Below, one piece after another: positions 24,939 through 34,076 of a DNA stretch of 64,000 bases. The notes below the pieces were generated by a model. It was not told the DNA's origin and made no database searches. It saw nothing but the letters and a program-made list of their open reading frames with translations. The DNA is from Nocardia nova (GTDB lineage Bacteria; Actinomycetota; Actinomycetes; Mycobacteriales; Mycobacteriaceae). Location of the stretch: assembly GCF_002933465.1 (NCBI RefSeq), contig NZ_PSZE01000020.1, positions 51,862-115,861 on the forward strand, written 5' to 3'. How positions within the stretch are numbered: position 1 is the first letter of the stretch; the number at the start of each line of letters is the position of its first letter. The translations under genes were made by a program, and so were the position numbers.

Positions 24939-25517
24939 GTGGTGCGCACGAATCCGGAACGCCGGCAGGCTCTGCTGGACGCGTCCATCGAGGTCCTGGC
25001 TCGGGAGGGGGCGCGCGGGCTGACCTTTCGAGCGGTGGATCAGGAGGCGGGAGTGCCGGCGGGAACGGCGTCCAACTACTTTCCCAACCGTGATGCGCTG
25101 CTCGTTCAGGTCGGTCATCGTTATTACGAGCGGCTGATCCCGAGTGAGGAAGCGATGGCGAAATCGCGCGGACCGCAGACCCGCGAGACCATGACCGAAC
25201 TCATGACCGAGGTGGTCGAGCGGGTCTTCCATTTCCGCACCGGCTATCTCGCCATTCTCGAACTGCGGTTGGAGGCCACCCGTCGTCCCGAACTGCAAGC
25301 GCTGCTGACCGAGCGAGTGCGCGCGGATCTGGACTTCAACATCAGCAACTTCCGGGAGTCGCAGCTGCCCGGCGACGAGGATGCCGTGGTGCTGCTGTAC
25401 CTCGCCCTGAACTGGCTTATCCTCGAAAGACTTACGCTCCCGGGCATTTTCGACGAGCAGCGGGCCGCGGAGCTGGTGCGCACGATCGTGGAGCGCGCCA
25501 TCCCCGCCGCGGGCTGA
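24939..25517 (+). CDS. TetR family transcriptional regulator
   Basis: About 192 residues. The N-terminal DNA-binding domain is standard: RRQALLDASIEVLAREGARG, then LTFRAVDQEAGVPAGTASNY with the recognition helix, and FPNRDALL. The ligand-binding half (RVFHFRTGYLAILELRLEAT, LALNWLILERL) is hydrophobic. GTG 24939 follows ggag by 9 bases and fits best; ATG 24924 is possible. No structural gene is left next to it: downstream lies only a LysR fragment, so its original target may be lost or distant. Confidence 0.9.
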   Translation: MVRTNPERRQALLDASIEVLAREGARGLTFRAVDQEAGVPAGTASNYFPNRDALLVQVGHRYYERLIPSEEAMAKSRGPQTRETMTELMTEVVERVFHFRTGYLAILELRLEATRRPELQALLTERVRADLDFNISNFRESQLPGDEDAVVLLYLALNWLILERLTLPGIFDEQRAAELVRTIVERAIPAAG

Positions 25518-25601
25518 TCGGCGTTTGTCGGGTGGACACCCGACGCCACCGACGACCCCGCCGCCTTCAGCTACTGACGCGCACCGCGCCGCGGGGGAGA
25601 G

Positions 25602-25920
25602 TCAGCGGCGCGTCGGTGCTGCCGCCACCCGGCGCTCGCCGTTGTTGCGCTCCTTGCTGCCGTGCTCGGTGCTGCCCGCGAACCAGCGCTCGCCACGAAA
25701 TTCCGCCGGCGCCGCACTGATCCGCCCGGCCAGCCGGTGGCTGGGCGCGACCGCGACCAGCAGCGGATCGTCGAGCAGCAATTCCACCTCCACATCGTCG
25801 GCGAGCGTGCCGGTTTCGGTGATGACGGCCAGGTCCAGCCGGCCGCGCGCTACCGCGGTGAGCAGCCGAGGACTGGCGACACCGCCCTGGTGGAGCGAGT
25901 TCTCGAACCGCTGCGGTGAG
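25602..25920 (-). pseudogene. LysR-type regulator fragment (effector-binding domain)
   Basis: The minus-strand frame reads LLTAVARGRLDLAVITETGT and then VELLLDDPLLVAVAPSHRLA, the centre of a LysR substrate-binding domain. Neither the helix-turn-helix part nor the second half of the domain is present. The surrounding bases, 25518-25972, hold no other gene. Confidence 0.75.
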
Positions 25921-25972
25921 TGACACCGCCGAGAAGCCCGGCGACTCGGGGCCGTGACCCACCACCGGCGAT

Positions 25973-26680
25973 TCAGGACCCGATCAACGCGTATATCGAC
26001 GCCGGTGACCCCGAGCCGCTCTCGGTGACGAATCCGCCCACGACGACGGTGAAGTCCCGGTCCGGCAGATCCCCCAGGTGGGCGAGGATTTCGAGGCTGA
26101 GGCGGTGTTCGCGGTACAACAGCTTCGATACCCGGAAGGTGTCGTCGATGCCGACATCGGGGCTGAAGGCATCGGTGCCGAGGGCGCCGCGTCGGCCGAG
26201 TACGCCGTGGTCGAGCAGCCACTGCACCGCCGCCACCGAGAAACCGGGGTGATGCATCCGGCCCTGCGCATCCATCGAAGCGAAAGCGTCGGTGCCCCAG
26301 TATCTTTCCCAGCCGGTGCGCAGGAGGACGGCGGCCTCGGCGGGGAAGGGGCCGTGCCGTTCCTGCCATTCGAGCAGATCGTCGACCGTCACCGCGTAAT
26401 CGCGGTCGCGTTCGGCCTGCGCGCTGATATCGATCCGGACGCCGGGCAGGACGAAATCCTCGGGGTCGAGCCGATCGGCCGTCGCCGCACCGGCGGTGAA
26501 GTGGGCCGGTGCGCCCCAATGGGTTCCGGTGTGTTCGCCGACGGTGACCGCCTGCAGATGGAAGCCGTGTTCGTCGAGTGTGGCGATGGTGTCGATCCGC
26601 GGCGCGGGATCGCCGGGGAACACCGATACGACCTCGGCGGACAGTGGATGCGACAGGTTCCGCACGGCCGAATACGCCAT
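25973..26680 (-). CDS. Cyclase family protein (kynurenine-formamidase-like hydrolase)
   Basis: 235 residues with the family metal-binding motif HTGTHWGAPAHF, where the usual Asp of HxGTHxDxPxH is Gly. LLRTGWERYW and the late GTDAFSPDVG region (family GxDxxSxD) are also typical. Members hydrolyse arylformamides or cyclic amides using Zn or Mn. The loss of one ligand may alter metal use. It lies 110 bases downstream of the P450 pair on the same strand and could be part of the same transcript, acting on the same product. Confidence 0.85.
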   Translation of the reverse strand: MAYSAVRNLSHPLSAEVVSVFPGDPAPRIDTIATLDEHGFHLQAVTVGEHTGTHWGAPAHFTAGAATADRLDPEDFVLPGVRIDISAQAERDRDYAVTVDDLLEWQERHGPFPAEAAVLLRTGWERYWGTDAFASMDAQGRMHHPGFSVAAVQWLLDHGVLGRRGALGTDAFSPDVGIDDTFRVSKLLYREHRLSLEILAHLGDLPDRDFTVVVGGFVTESGSGSPASIYALIGS

Positions 26681-26790
26681 CGGTTCGCCTCCCTGTGTGG
26701 CACTGCCCCTGTCCTACGCTGTCCGCACGAGATCTCCCGGCAAGCGGTTCCGCGCCGGCACCGATCTGTGGCGACGCGGAACCGGCGGAA

Positions 26791-28008
26791 CTATCGCAGG
26801 TATACCGGAACCGAGATGTGCCCGTTGGAGATGAAACTGCCCAGCGGCTTCAGCTCGGACGGATCGACCGCCAGCCGCAGATCGGGGAAGCGCTCGAAGA
26901 GCGCCGGCAGCGCGATCGAGGCCTGCATCCGTGCCAGGGGAGCGCCCAGGCAGTGGTGCGCACCGTGGCCGAAGGCGAGATGTTCCTTGTTCGCCCGATG
27001 CACGTCGAACTCGGCGGTGGTCTCGCCGTGCACCTTCGGGTCGCGGCAGGCCGCGCCGTAGGAGGCGAGGATCGCCTCACCCTTCGGAATCCGGATGTCG
27101 CCGACCTCGATGTCCTCGACGGCATACCGCAACGGCAAGTGCGCGACCGGCGCCTGATAGCGCAGCGTCTCCTCCACCAGCTCCGCCCACGGCACTCGGC
27201 CCTCGACCACATCGGCGCGCTGCTCCGGATGGCTGAGCAATGCCACGATGGCCTGATCGATCAGGTTGAGCGTGGTCTCGTGGCCGGCGTTGATCACCAG
27301 CATCAGGGTGTCGACGAGTTCGGTCTCCGAGAGCTGGGCGCCGTCCTCATTCCGGGTCGTGATCAGCACACTGGTGATGTCGTCGCCCGGGTTCTCCCGG
27401 CGGAACGCCACCAATTCACCGATCAGACGGCCCATTTCGATGAAGTTCGCCTGCGCCTGTTCCGGTGTGAACGAGGTGTCGAAGAAGCCGTCGACACAGG
27501 CGTGGATGGCCGAGTCCAGATGGTCGGGCACCCCCAGCAGTTCGCTGATCACCCGGATCGGCACCGGATAGGCGTAGTTCGGGCGCAGGTCCACGACCTC
27601 CCCGGGCGCGGTCGCGCTCAACCGCTCGAGCAGATCCGCCACGATCGCCTCGATCCGCGGGCGCATCGCGGTGGTGCGGCGGTGCGTGAACGCCGGGGCG
27701 ACCAGTTTGCGCAGTCGCCGATGCTCGGTGCCGTAGGCGGTGAACATGTTCTGCGCCGCCACCCACGGTTGCAGCGGCCAGGACTCGTTGATGTCACCGT
27801 TGATATAGGCCGACCAGTGCCGTCGCGGATCCTTCGACACTCGTGGATCCGACAACAGATTCTTCAGCACGACCGCATCGGTCACCGACCAGGCCGGCAC
27901 CCCGCCCGGCAACTCTACCAGCGCCACGGGACCACGTTCCCGGATGCGCTCGTTCTCGGCGTGGATATCGGCGCCGGTCAGATCGAGCACCAGTGGTTCC
28001 TGCTTCAT
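26791..28008 (-). CDS. Cytochrome P450, CYP154-like
   Basis: 405 residues. The I-helix reads INAGHETT, the K-helix ETLR satisfies ExxR, and the heme loop is FGHGAHHCLGAPLAR with the Cys ligand. The N-terminus (GPVALVELPGGVPAWSVTD, DPRVSKDPRRHW) closely resembles the CYP154 family, soluble P450s that hydroxylate macrolides, steroids and other bulky substrates. It starts 10 bases after the second P450, so both are one operon. CYP154 and CYP157 genes are commonly paired in streptomycete conservons; no conservon genes are seen here. Confidence 0.9.
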   Translation of the reverse strand: MKQEPLVLDLTGADIHAENERIRERGPVALVELPGGVPAWSVTDAVVLKNLLSDPRVSKDPRRHWSAYINGDINESWPLQPWVAAQNMFTAYGTEHRRLRKLVAPAFTHRRTTAMRPRIEAIVADLLERLSATAPGEVVDLRPNYAYPVPIRVISELLGVPDHLDSAIHACVDGFFDTSFTPEQAQANFIEMGRLIGELVAFRRENPGDDITSVLITTRNEDGAQLSETELVDTLMLVINAGHETTLNLIDQAIVALLSHPEQRADVVEGRVPWAELVEETLRYQAPVAHLPLRYAVEDIEVGDIRIPKGEAILASYGAACRDPKVHGETTAEFDVHRANKEHLAFGHGAHHCLGAPLARMQASIALPALFERFPDLRLAVDPSELKPLGSFISNGHISVPVYLR

Positions 28009-28018
28009 CGGAAGCTCC

Positions 28019-29296
28019 TTACACCAAATTCAACGGAGGAGATGCGGGGAAGGCGACCGGCAGCGCTGCCATCGCACGGTGGAACGGGCCGGGGCGCCAG
28101 GTGATTTCGCTCGGCTCGATGGCTAGGCGGATCTCCGGCAGTGCGTCGAGCAATTGGTCGATCGCGTCCTGCACCACCAGGTAGGCCACCGAACGGGCCG
28201 GGCAGGCGTGCGGTCCGGCGCTCCAGGCCAGATGCGAGCGGTTGCCGGTGCGGTCGCCGCCGGCGATGACCGGATCGTTGTTGCACGCGGACAGGCTGAT
28301 GACGACCGGCTGATGCGCGGGCAGCCAGGCGTTGTCGATCAGGATGGGCTGGCGCGGGTAGCTGATCGAGAAGTTCGCCATCGGCGGATCCTTGAACAAC
28401 ACCTCGTCCAGCGCGTCGCGGGTGGACAGACTGCCGCCGAGCATGCCGCCGAACCGGTCGTCGGTGATCATCAGCAGCAGGGTGTTGGCGATCAAGTTCT
28501 GCTGGGGCTCGATGCCCGCACCGTAGAAGCTGATCAGGTTGTAAAGCATCTCCTCGTCGCTGAGGTTGGCCGGGTGGTGGGCCAGCCGCGAGGTGACGTC
28601 GTCGCCGGGTTCGGCGCGGCGCAGGTGGATCAGCTCCATCAGCGCCTGGCTCAGATGTTCCATACCCCACGCCGCGTTCACGGTGTCGAACAGCGCCGCC
28701 ATACCGGTGGCCACTCGCTGACCCAGCTCGGTCGAACATCCCACCATGCGATTCAGCGATTCGAAGACCAGCGGGAAGGCGTACTGCGACACCAGATCCG
28801 CTGATCCGGCCTCGCAGAAGCTGTTGATCAGCGGGATCGCGATCTTCTCCACCGTGCTGTGCAGCGCGTGCAGGTCGATGCCGTCGACGGCCGCCGTATA
28901 GGCCTGCCGGTAGCGCAGGTGGACGTTGCCCGCGTTACGCAGCGCGTTCGGATACCACTGCATCATCGGCCGCACCGGGCAGTCCTCGGGAACCGTGTCC
29001 TGCCACGCCCGCGGGTCGGCGGGGAAGTGGTCGGGATCGTTGAGGATCCGCAACGCGGTGTGGTAGCCGATCACCAGCGTGGCCGGGACGCCGGGAGACA
29101 ACTCGATCGGCACCAGCGAACCGTAGCGCCGGCGCATCTCCCGATACTTGGCGTGTGGATCGGCGGCGAATTCCGGTGTGTCCAGCAGAATTCGAGGGCC
29201 GTCGGTGTCGACCGGGGAGCCCATGTGCTGGATCGGGCAGGTGGCGGGACCGCCCGCGCCGGGCAGTGCGGACAGTGCAGAACGTGGTGTGGTCAA
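28019..29296 (-). CDS. Cytochrome P450 lacking ExxR, CYP157-like
   Basis: About 425 residues. The heme loop is AWSAGPHACPARSVA with the Cys ligand. The K-helix reads DEVLFKDPP, so the Arg of the otherwise universal ExxR motif is Phe. The I-helix is FYGAGIEPQQNL, also unusual. Loss of ExxR is known for the CYP157 family. TTG 29296 is chosen as start so that the family-like CPIQH segment is included; ATG 29224 is the alternative. Whether it binds substrate, or only supports the CYP154-like partner, is unknown. Confidence 0.85.
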   Translation of the reverse strand: MTTPRSALSALPGAGGPATCPIQHMGSPVDTDGPRILLDTPEFAADPHAKYREMRRRYGSLVPIELSPGVPATLVIGYHTALRILNDPDHFPADPRAWQDTVPEDCPVRPMMQWYPNALRNAGNVHLRYRQAYTAAVDGIDLHALHSTVEKIAIPLINSFCEAGSADLVSQYAFPLVFESLNRMVGCSTELGQRVATGMAALFDTVNAAWGMEHLSQALMELIHLRRAEPGDDVTSRLAHHPANLSDEEMLYNLISFYGAGIEPQQNLIANTLLLMITDDRFGGMLGGSLSTRDALDEVLFKDPPMANFSISYPRQPILIDNAWLPAHQPVVISLSACNNDPVIAGGDRTGNRSHLAWSAGPHACPARSVAYLVVQDAIDQLLDALPEIRLAIEPSEITWRPGPFHRAMAALPVAFPASPPLNLV

Positions 29297-29344
29297 AAGA
29301 TGTGACTCCAGAGGATAAACTGTCGAGCGCGACGAAGAATTCCG

Positions 29345-29407
29345 CTGTCGGTATGGTCCTACCTGTCGGTATGGTCCTACAGCGTCACCCCACATCTGTT
29401 GTAGGAC
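29345..29407. promoter_or_regulatory. Tandem 18-bp repeats and inverted repeat upstream of the P450 operon
   Basis: ctgtcggtatggtcctac occurs twice head to tail (29345-29362 and 29363-29380). Its end gtcctac is repeated inverted as gtaggac (29401-29407). The array lies 50-110 bases upstream of the P450 start, where a regulator would bind. The remaining 29408-29611 is a divergent promoter region without a gene. Confidence 0.6.
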
Positions 29408-29611
29408 AAGAGGCTTGATCAGCCGCCCGGCCGGACATCCGTAACCGGACTGTCGACCAGGGTAGCAGGAACGTGCCGAACTCTCTGTCGGTCTTCCACT
29501 CTCGGTACGCCGAGGCGGACCGGGCCGGTGCATCACGGTGAAACACCCTGTGAGCGGGCATATTCACACCGGTTCCGCCGAACTGTCGGTGCGATGTGCT
29601 TGCATACCAGC

Positions 29612-30124
29612 ATGACGAGCACCGATCTGCTGGTAGACGCCTTCGGGCGGATCAAGGAGAACGTGCACGGCGCGGTCGCCGGGCTCACCCAGCAGGAACT
29701 GGCCGCGCGGCTGGATCCGGGGGCCAATTCCATCGCCTGGCTGATCTGGCATCTGACCCGCGTGCAGGACGATCATGTCGCCGACGTGGCCGGCACCGAA
29801 CAGGTGTGGACGGCGGCCGGCTGGGCTCGCCGCTTCGATCTTCCCTTCGACGAATCCGCCACCGGGTACGGCGATGGTCCGGACGCGGTGGCGGCCCTCG
29901 ACGGTGTCCCCGCCGAGTTGCTGCTGGGCTATCACGACGCCGTCCACGACCGCACCGTCGAGTACGTCCGGACCCTCACCGATGCCGACCTGCCGCGGAT
30001 CGTCGACACCCGCTGGGATCCGCCCGTGACCCTCGGCGTGCGGCTCATCAGCGTGGTCGACGACGATATCCAGCATTCCGGGCAGGCGGCGTTCATCCGC
30101 GGGGTGCTGCTGCGCCGTCGCTAG
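29612..30124 (+). CDS. DinB/DUF664 family protein
   Basis: 170 residues in a four-helix-bundle DinB pattern. Metal-binding histidines are in LIWHLTRVQDDH and DIQHSGQ, matching the family His triad. Related proteins are mycothiol- or bacillithiol-dependent transferases or thiol-detoxifying enzymes. The start is ATG 29612 (MTSTDLLVDAF). It diverges from the P450 operon and converges with the glycosyltransferase-P450 gene, overlapping its end by four bases. Confidence 0.85.
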   Translation: MTSTDLLVDAFGRIKENVHGAVAGLTQQELAARLDPGANSIAWLIWHLTRVQDDHVADVAGTEQVWTAAGWARRFDLPFDESATGYGDGPDAVAALDGVPAELLLGYHDAVHDRTVEYVRTLTDADLPRIVDTRWDPPVTLGVRLISVVDDDIQHSGQAAFIRGVLLRRR

Positions 30125-32733
30125 CGCCGGTGCAGGGTCACCGGAATCGCGGAGGGGGAGAGGACGAAGTCGCGGTTCGAGGCCCGCACGACGTAGGCCG
30201 GGTCCGGCTCGGGCCGCCACCGCGACAGCAGCGCCGCCGAGGCGAGCGTGATCTCCAACAGCGCGAAGTGATCGCCCAGGCAGCGCCGGCGACCGACACC
30301 GAAGGACAGGTTCGCCTGCTTGTCGATCTCGCCGGTGCGGCCCGGCGACCAGCGGTCGGGATCGAAGGCCTCGGGATTCGGGAAGTGGCGCGGGTCGTGC
30401 TGGATCAGATACGGGCTGAACATGATGGCGGTGCCGTCGGGAATGGTGAGTCCGCCGACTGTCACCGGCCCGGACGCGTTACCGGCGCTGATCCACGGCC
30501 CCCAGAACCGAAGAGTTTCCGAGACAACCTGTTTCAAGTAGGTGAGCTCGGCGATATGTTCCGCGAGCACCGGGCCGGCGCCCACCACCTCGTCGAGTTC
30601 GGCTCGTATTCGCTCGGCGATATCAGGACGCCGCATCACCTCGTGCCACAGCCAGCCGGTGAGCGAGGCCATCGACCCCACCCCACCGGCCAGCATCAGG
30701 ATGGCCTCGTCGATGATGTGGTCGTCCGACAGTCGCGCGCCGGTCTCGGGATCGGTATGGCGGATCAAGGCCGACACCACGTCGTTGAAATCCTCGTCGC
30801 GGCGGCGGTACTCGGCGATCGCGGCGCCGATCGCGGCACGCAGATGGTGCGCCTTGCGCTGCCAGCGTCGATTCGAAATCACCCGCAGGCGGCGGATCTG
30901 CGGCGGCAGCGCGGTGCGCAGAATGACCTGGCTCAGCAGCCACGGCACGTTGTCGCGAATCCGGCGGCGGGCCGCCTCGCTGAATTCGGCGGTGAACAGG
31001 GTCGAGGACACGGTGTCGAGGATCAGTCCATGCGCCTCGTCCATCAGGTCGACCCGGCCACCGGCGGGCAGTGCGGCCGACCAGATATCGGCCAATCCGG
31101 CCGCGGTGACCGTATATTCGGCGAGCCGGCTCTGCCGCAGTGCGGGCGCGATCATGCGCCGGCGCAGTTTGTGTTCGGCGCCGCGCAGCACGTTCACCGA
31201 ACCGCCCGCCACATCGGCGATCGCTTCCCGCAGGTCGTCGCGATTCAATTCCGCGTCGCCGAGGCCGACCTCGCGTACCAGCTCCGCAGTGGTGAGCACA
31301 TAGCCGGTCTTGCGGCCGAACCGGATCCGCACGATCGGGCCGAGGTCGGCGAGCGAGGTTACGAAACCCGGTGCGTCGCGCAGGGCGCGCAGGCTGTGGC
31401 CGATCAACGGCAGGGCGCCGGGCGCGGTGGGGACCTCGGAGAGCCGTTGCGGCACCGGCGGCTGCGCGGCGGGCTCGGTATCGACCCGTGCCTGCCGGTA
31501 GACCTCGACGATCGCGTCGATGCGGCCGGACTGTCGCACCGAATCCCGATGCCTGGCCATCTCGGCACGCATCGCGAGCAGCTCGCCGCGATCTGTCACC
31601 AGCAGGTCGATCGCATTCGCCAGGGCCGCGGGGGAGGCGTCGTCGGCGCGCAGACCGCCGCCCGCCGGGACGGATTCGTCCAGGTCCGGGTCGCAGTACA
31701 GCACGGGCAGCCCGGTTGCGATCGCCTCGAGCAGCACCATGCCTTGGGTGTCGAAACCCCACGACGGAAACAGCAGGGCGTCCGCGGCGGCCATGGTATC
31801 GAGGCATTGCTCCTGAGAAACCCTGCCGTGCAGGGTGATTCGGTCCGCGAGGCCGTGTTCGGCGACAACCGCGGCGGCGCGTTCGAACAGTTCCCCCTCG
31901 CCGTACACGTCGAGGGTGCAGTCCGGGATGCGCCGCACCGCGTCGATCGATTCGAGCAGTCGTTTCTCCGCGGAAAGCCGGCCGCACCAGATCAACCGCA
32001 GCGGGCCTTCGGCGGCGCGCTCGACCGGGTGCCGGTTGTCGACGAGTGCGTCGTCGACGCCGTTGGACACGACCCGGATCGGCCGGGTGAGGCCGTGGTC
32101 GAGCAGCAGATTCGCGAAATGGCGGGTCGGTGCGATGACCCGGTCGGCGCCCTGCGCCTGACCCACGATGGTGTGCCACGCATGGCGAGCCGCCTGGCTC
32201 TGCGCGCCACGCGGCATCCGTGCGGGATGGGTGACGAAGCGGCCGTGCAGGATTCGCAGCGCCAGCGCGGAGAGGTAGGGCGCCGGTGCGGTGTGTTCGA
32301 TAAAGGCGTCGTCGCGGCTCTGCGCCGTGTGCACGAGCGGAATCCGGTGCCGTCGTGCGGCTTTCATTCCCGAGATCGCGACACCGTAGGTGGTGTGGGT
32401 GTGGACCAGATCGATCGGGCCGCGGGCGGCGAAGGCGGCGTCGATCAGTGCGGCGTTGCGTGCGGTGGGCAGCACCATCGGGAAGCCGTTCACTACCGCG
32501 CCGGCCAGGGGAGCCAGTTCGATCACCCCGTCGTCGGCTTCCGCAGTCTGCGACAGGGTGCCCGACAGTGGCGCCACGAACAATGTCACTCGGTGCCCCG
32601 CGCGTTCGAGGCCGCGGCGCAGTGCCGCCACCGCGGTCTGCACCCCGCCCAGTGTCGCCGGGTGATAGTCCATGAACATGGCGATGTGCACGCCCGGCAC
32701 GTTACCCACGCGCCCGATGGTTCGATATCCCAT
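30121..32733 (-). CDS. Glycosyltransferase (GT4)-cytochrome P450 fusion protein
   Basis: 870 residues in one uninterrupted frame. Residues 15-415 are a GT-B, GT4-family glycosyltransferase: DYHPATLGGVQTAV, the nucleotide-sugar region CGRLSAEKRL and the acceptor/donor motif GMVLLEAIATGLPV. A Pro-rich linker (about 416-433) leads to a class I-type P450, residues 434-870: PTAPGALPLIGHSL, ExxR in SETLRFWGP, heme loop SFGVGRRRCLGDHFA. In the I-helix the usual acid-Thr pair is replaced (LAGGVGSMASL). The fusion suggests that oxidation and glycosylation act on one lipid or polyketide. GTG 32691 is an alternative start. It diverges from the GT1 gene. Confidence 0.88.
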   Translation of the reverse strand: MGYRTIGRVGNVPGVHIAMFMDYHPATLGGVQTAVAALRRGLERAGHRVTLFVAPLSGTLSQTAEADDGVIELAPLAGAVVNGFPMVLPTARNAALIDAAFAARGPIDLVHTHTTYGVAISGMKAARRHRIPLVHTAQSRDDAFIEHTAPAPYLSALALRILHGRFVTHPARMPRGAQSQAARHAWHTIVGQAQGADRVIAPTRHFANLLLDHGLTRPIRVVSNGVDDALVDNRHPVERAAEGPLRLIWCGRLSAEKRLLESIDAVRRIPDCTLDVYGEGELFERAAAVVAEHGLADRITLHGRVSQEQCLDTMAAADALLFPSWGFDTQGMVLLEAIATGLPVLYCDPDLDESVPAGGGLRADDASPAALANAIDLLVTDRGELLAMRAEMARHRDSVRQSGRIDAIVEVYRQARVDTEPAAQPPVPQRLSEVPTAPGALPLIGHSLRALRDAPGFVTSLADLGPIVRIRFGRKTGYVLTTAELVREVGLGDAELNRDDLREAIADVAGGSVNVLRGAEHKLRRRMIAPALRQSRLAEYTVTAAGLADIWSAALPAGGRVDLMDEAHGLILDTVSSTLFTAEFSEAARRRIRDNVPWLLSQVILRTALPPQIRRLRVISNRRWQRKAHHLRAAIGAAIAEYRRRDEDFNDVVSALIRHTDPETGARLSDDHIIDEAILMLAGGVGSMASLTGWLWHEVMRRPDIAERIRAELDEVVGAGPVLAEHIAELTYLKQVVSETLRFWGPWISAGNASGPVTVGGLTIPDGTAIMFSPYLIQHDPRHFPNPEAFDPDRWSPGRTGEIDKQANLSFGVGRRRCLGDHFALLEITLASAALLSRWRPEPDPAYVVRASNRDFVLSPSAIPVTLHRR

Positions 32734-32798
32734 AGTGTCCCCATCGGGTTTCTCGGCCGAAAGTGTTGCGCTCTCGGAAAAAGGGGAGATAACTCGAC

Positions 32799-34076
32799 AT
32801 GAGAATCGCCATTCCGCTGACCGGCACCCGCGGCGACGTGCAACCGGTGCTGGCCCTGGGACTGGAATTGCGGCGCCGCGGCCACGACGTGGTGCTGGGC
32901 GTGCCGCCGAATCTGGTCGATTTCGCCACCTCGGCCGGGCTCGCCGCGCGCGCCTGCGGCCCCGATGTGCAGCAGCTCTACAGTTCGGAGGAAGGGCAGC
33001 GCGCCCTCGCCACGGGCAATACGCTGCGGCTGATGCAGCTCGTCGCGCGGCAGATGGCCGACTATGCCGATCGGATGAACCGCGAGGTGATCGAGGTGTG
33101 CGCGGGCGCCGACCTCATCGTGGCCAGCACCGTCACCGAGGACCGGGCCTGCTCGGTCGCCGAGGCGATGGATGTGCCGCTGGTGAGCCTGCACTACTAC
33201 CCGGCCCGGGCGAACGGGGCCTATCCCTTTCCGGGTGCGCTGCCGGCGAGCTGGGCGCCGCCCGCTCCGGTGAATCGCGCGACGTGGGCGGTGGCGGAGA
33301 ACGTGCGGCGAGTCGTGTTCATGCGCTATCTGAACGATCTGCGCGCCATGCTCGGGCTGCCGAAATCGCGGGCGAGTATCGCGGCGGTACTGGCGCGGAG
33401 GCGGATCCCCGAGGTGCAGATCTACGATCCGGCGCTGGTGCCCGGGCTACCGGCGCAGTGGGACGGTCGGCGCCCGTTCACCGGCTTCCTCACCCTGGAT
33501 CAGCACACCCGGCACGCGGTGGGCGAACTCGGCGACGACCACACCGACATCCTGTCCTGGGTGCGGGCGGGGGAGGCGCCGGTCTTCTTCGGATTCGGCA
33601 GTATGCCGATCAGCGATCCCGCCGCCGTCTTGGGCATGGTCGGTGCGGTCTCGCGGCGGCTCGGGGTGCGAGCATTGGTGAGTGCGGGCTGGAGCGGTAT
33701 GGAAACCGCTCCCACACAGAGCGATTCGCGGGTGAAGGTGGTCGGCCCGTTCGCCCACGACCTGGTGTTCCCGCACTGCGCGGCCGCGGTGCATCACGGC
33801 GGGATCGGCACGTTGTTCGAAAGTCTGCGGGCCGGTCTGCCGACGCTGGTGTGTTCGGTGTCGTTCGAACAGCCGATGTGGGGCGGGCAGGTGGATCGGC
33901 TCGGCCTCGGCGCACATCTGCGTTTCACCGATCTCACCACCGAACGACTCGTTCGCGGCGTGACCGCGGTGCTGGAACCCGAACGCCGTGCCCGCGCACG
34001 GCAATTCGCGGCCACCTTGCGCACCGACGGCGCCGCCGCCCATGCCGCCGATATCGTCGAGGCGGCAGGCCGGTGA
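32799..34076 (+). CDS. Glycosyltransferase, GT1 (UDP-glycosyltransferase) family
   Basis: 425 residues. The N-terminus (GTRGDVQPVLALGLELRRRG) is the classic lipid/sterol glucosyltransferase start. The C-terminal donor site FGFGSMPI ... HHGGIGTLFESLRAG and VSFEQPMWGGQV complete the GT1 fold. Similar enzymes glycosylate glycopeptidolipids, sterols or polyketides in mycolata. Good ribosome binding site (aggggag). It overlaps the permease start as GTGA, so sugar transfer and export are probably co-translated. Confidence 0.92.
   Translation: MRIAIPLTGTRGDVQPVLALGLELRRRGHDVVLGVPPNLVDFATSAGLAARACGPDVQQLYSSEEGQRALATGNTLRLMQLVARQMADYADRMNREVIEVCAGADLIVASTVTEDRACSVAEAMDVPLVSLHYYPARANGAYPFPGALPASWAPPAPVNRATWAVAENVRRVVFMRYLNDLRAMLGLPKSRASIAAVLARRRIPEVQIYDPALVPGLPAQWDGRRPFTGFLTLDQHTRHAVGELGDDHTDILSWVRAGEAPVFFGFGSMPISDPAAVLGMVGAVSRRLGVRALVSAGWSGMETAPTQSDSRVKVVGPFAHDLVFPHCAAAVHHGGIGTLFESLRAGLPTLVCSVSFEQPMWGGQVDRLGLGAHLRFTDLTTERLVRGVTAVLEPERRARARQFAATLRTDGAAAHAADIVEAAGR

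Noticed and set aside
29596..32802. A 1068-codon open frame on the plus strand
   Set aside because: It mirrors the DinB and glycosyltransferase-P450 genes; its composition is Arg/Gly/His-rich and no domain is seen.
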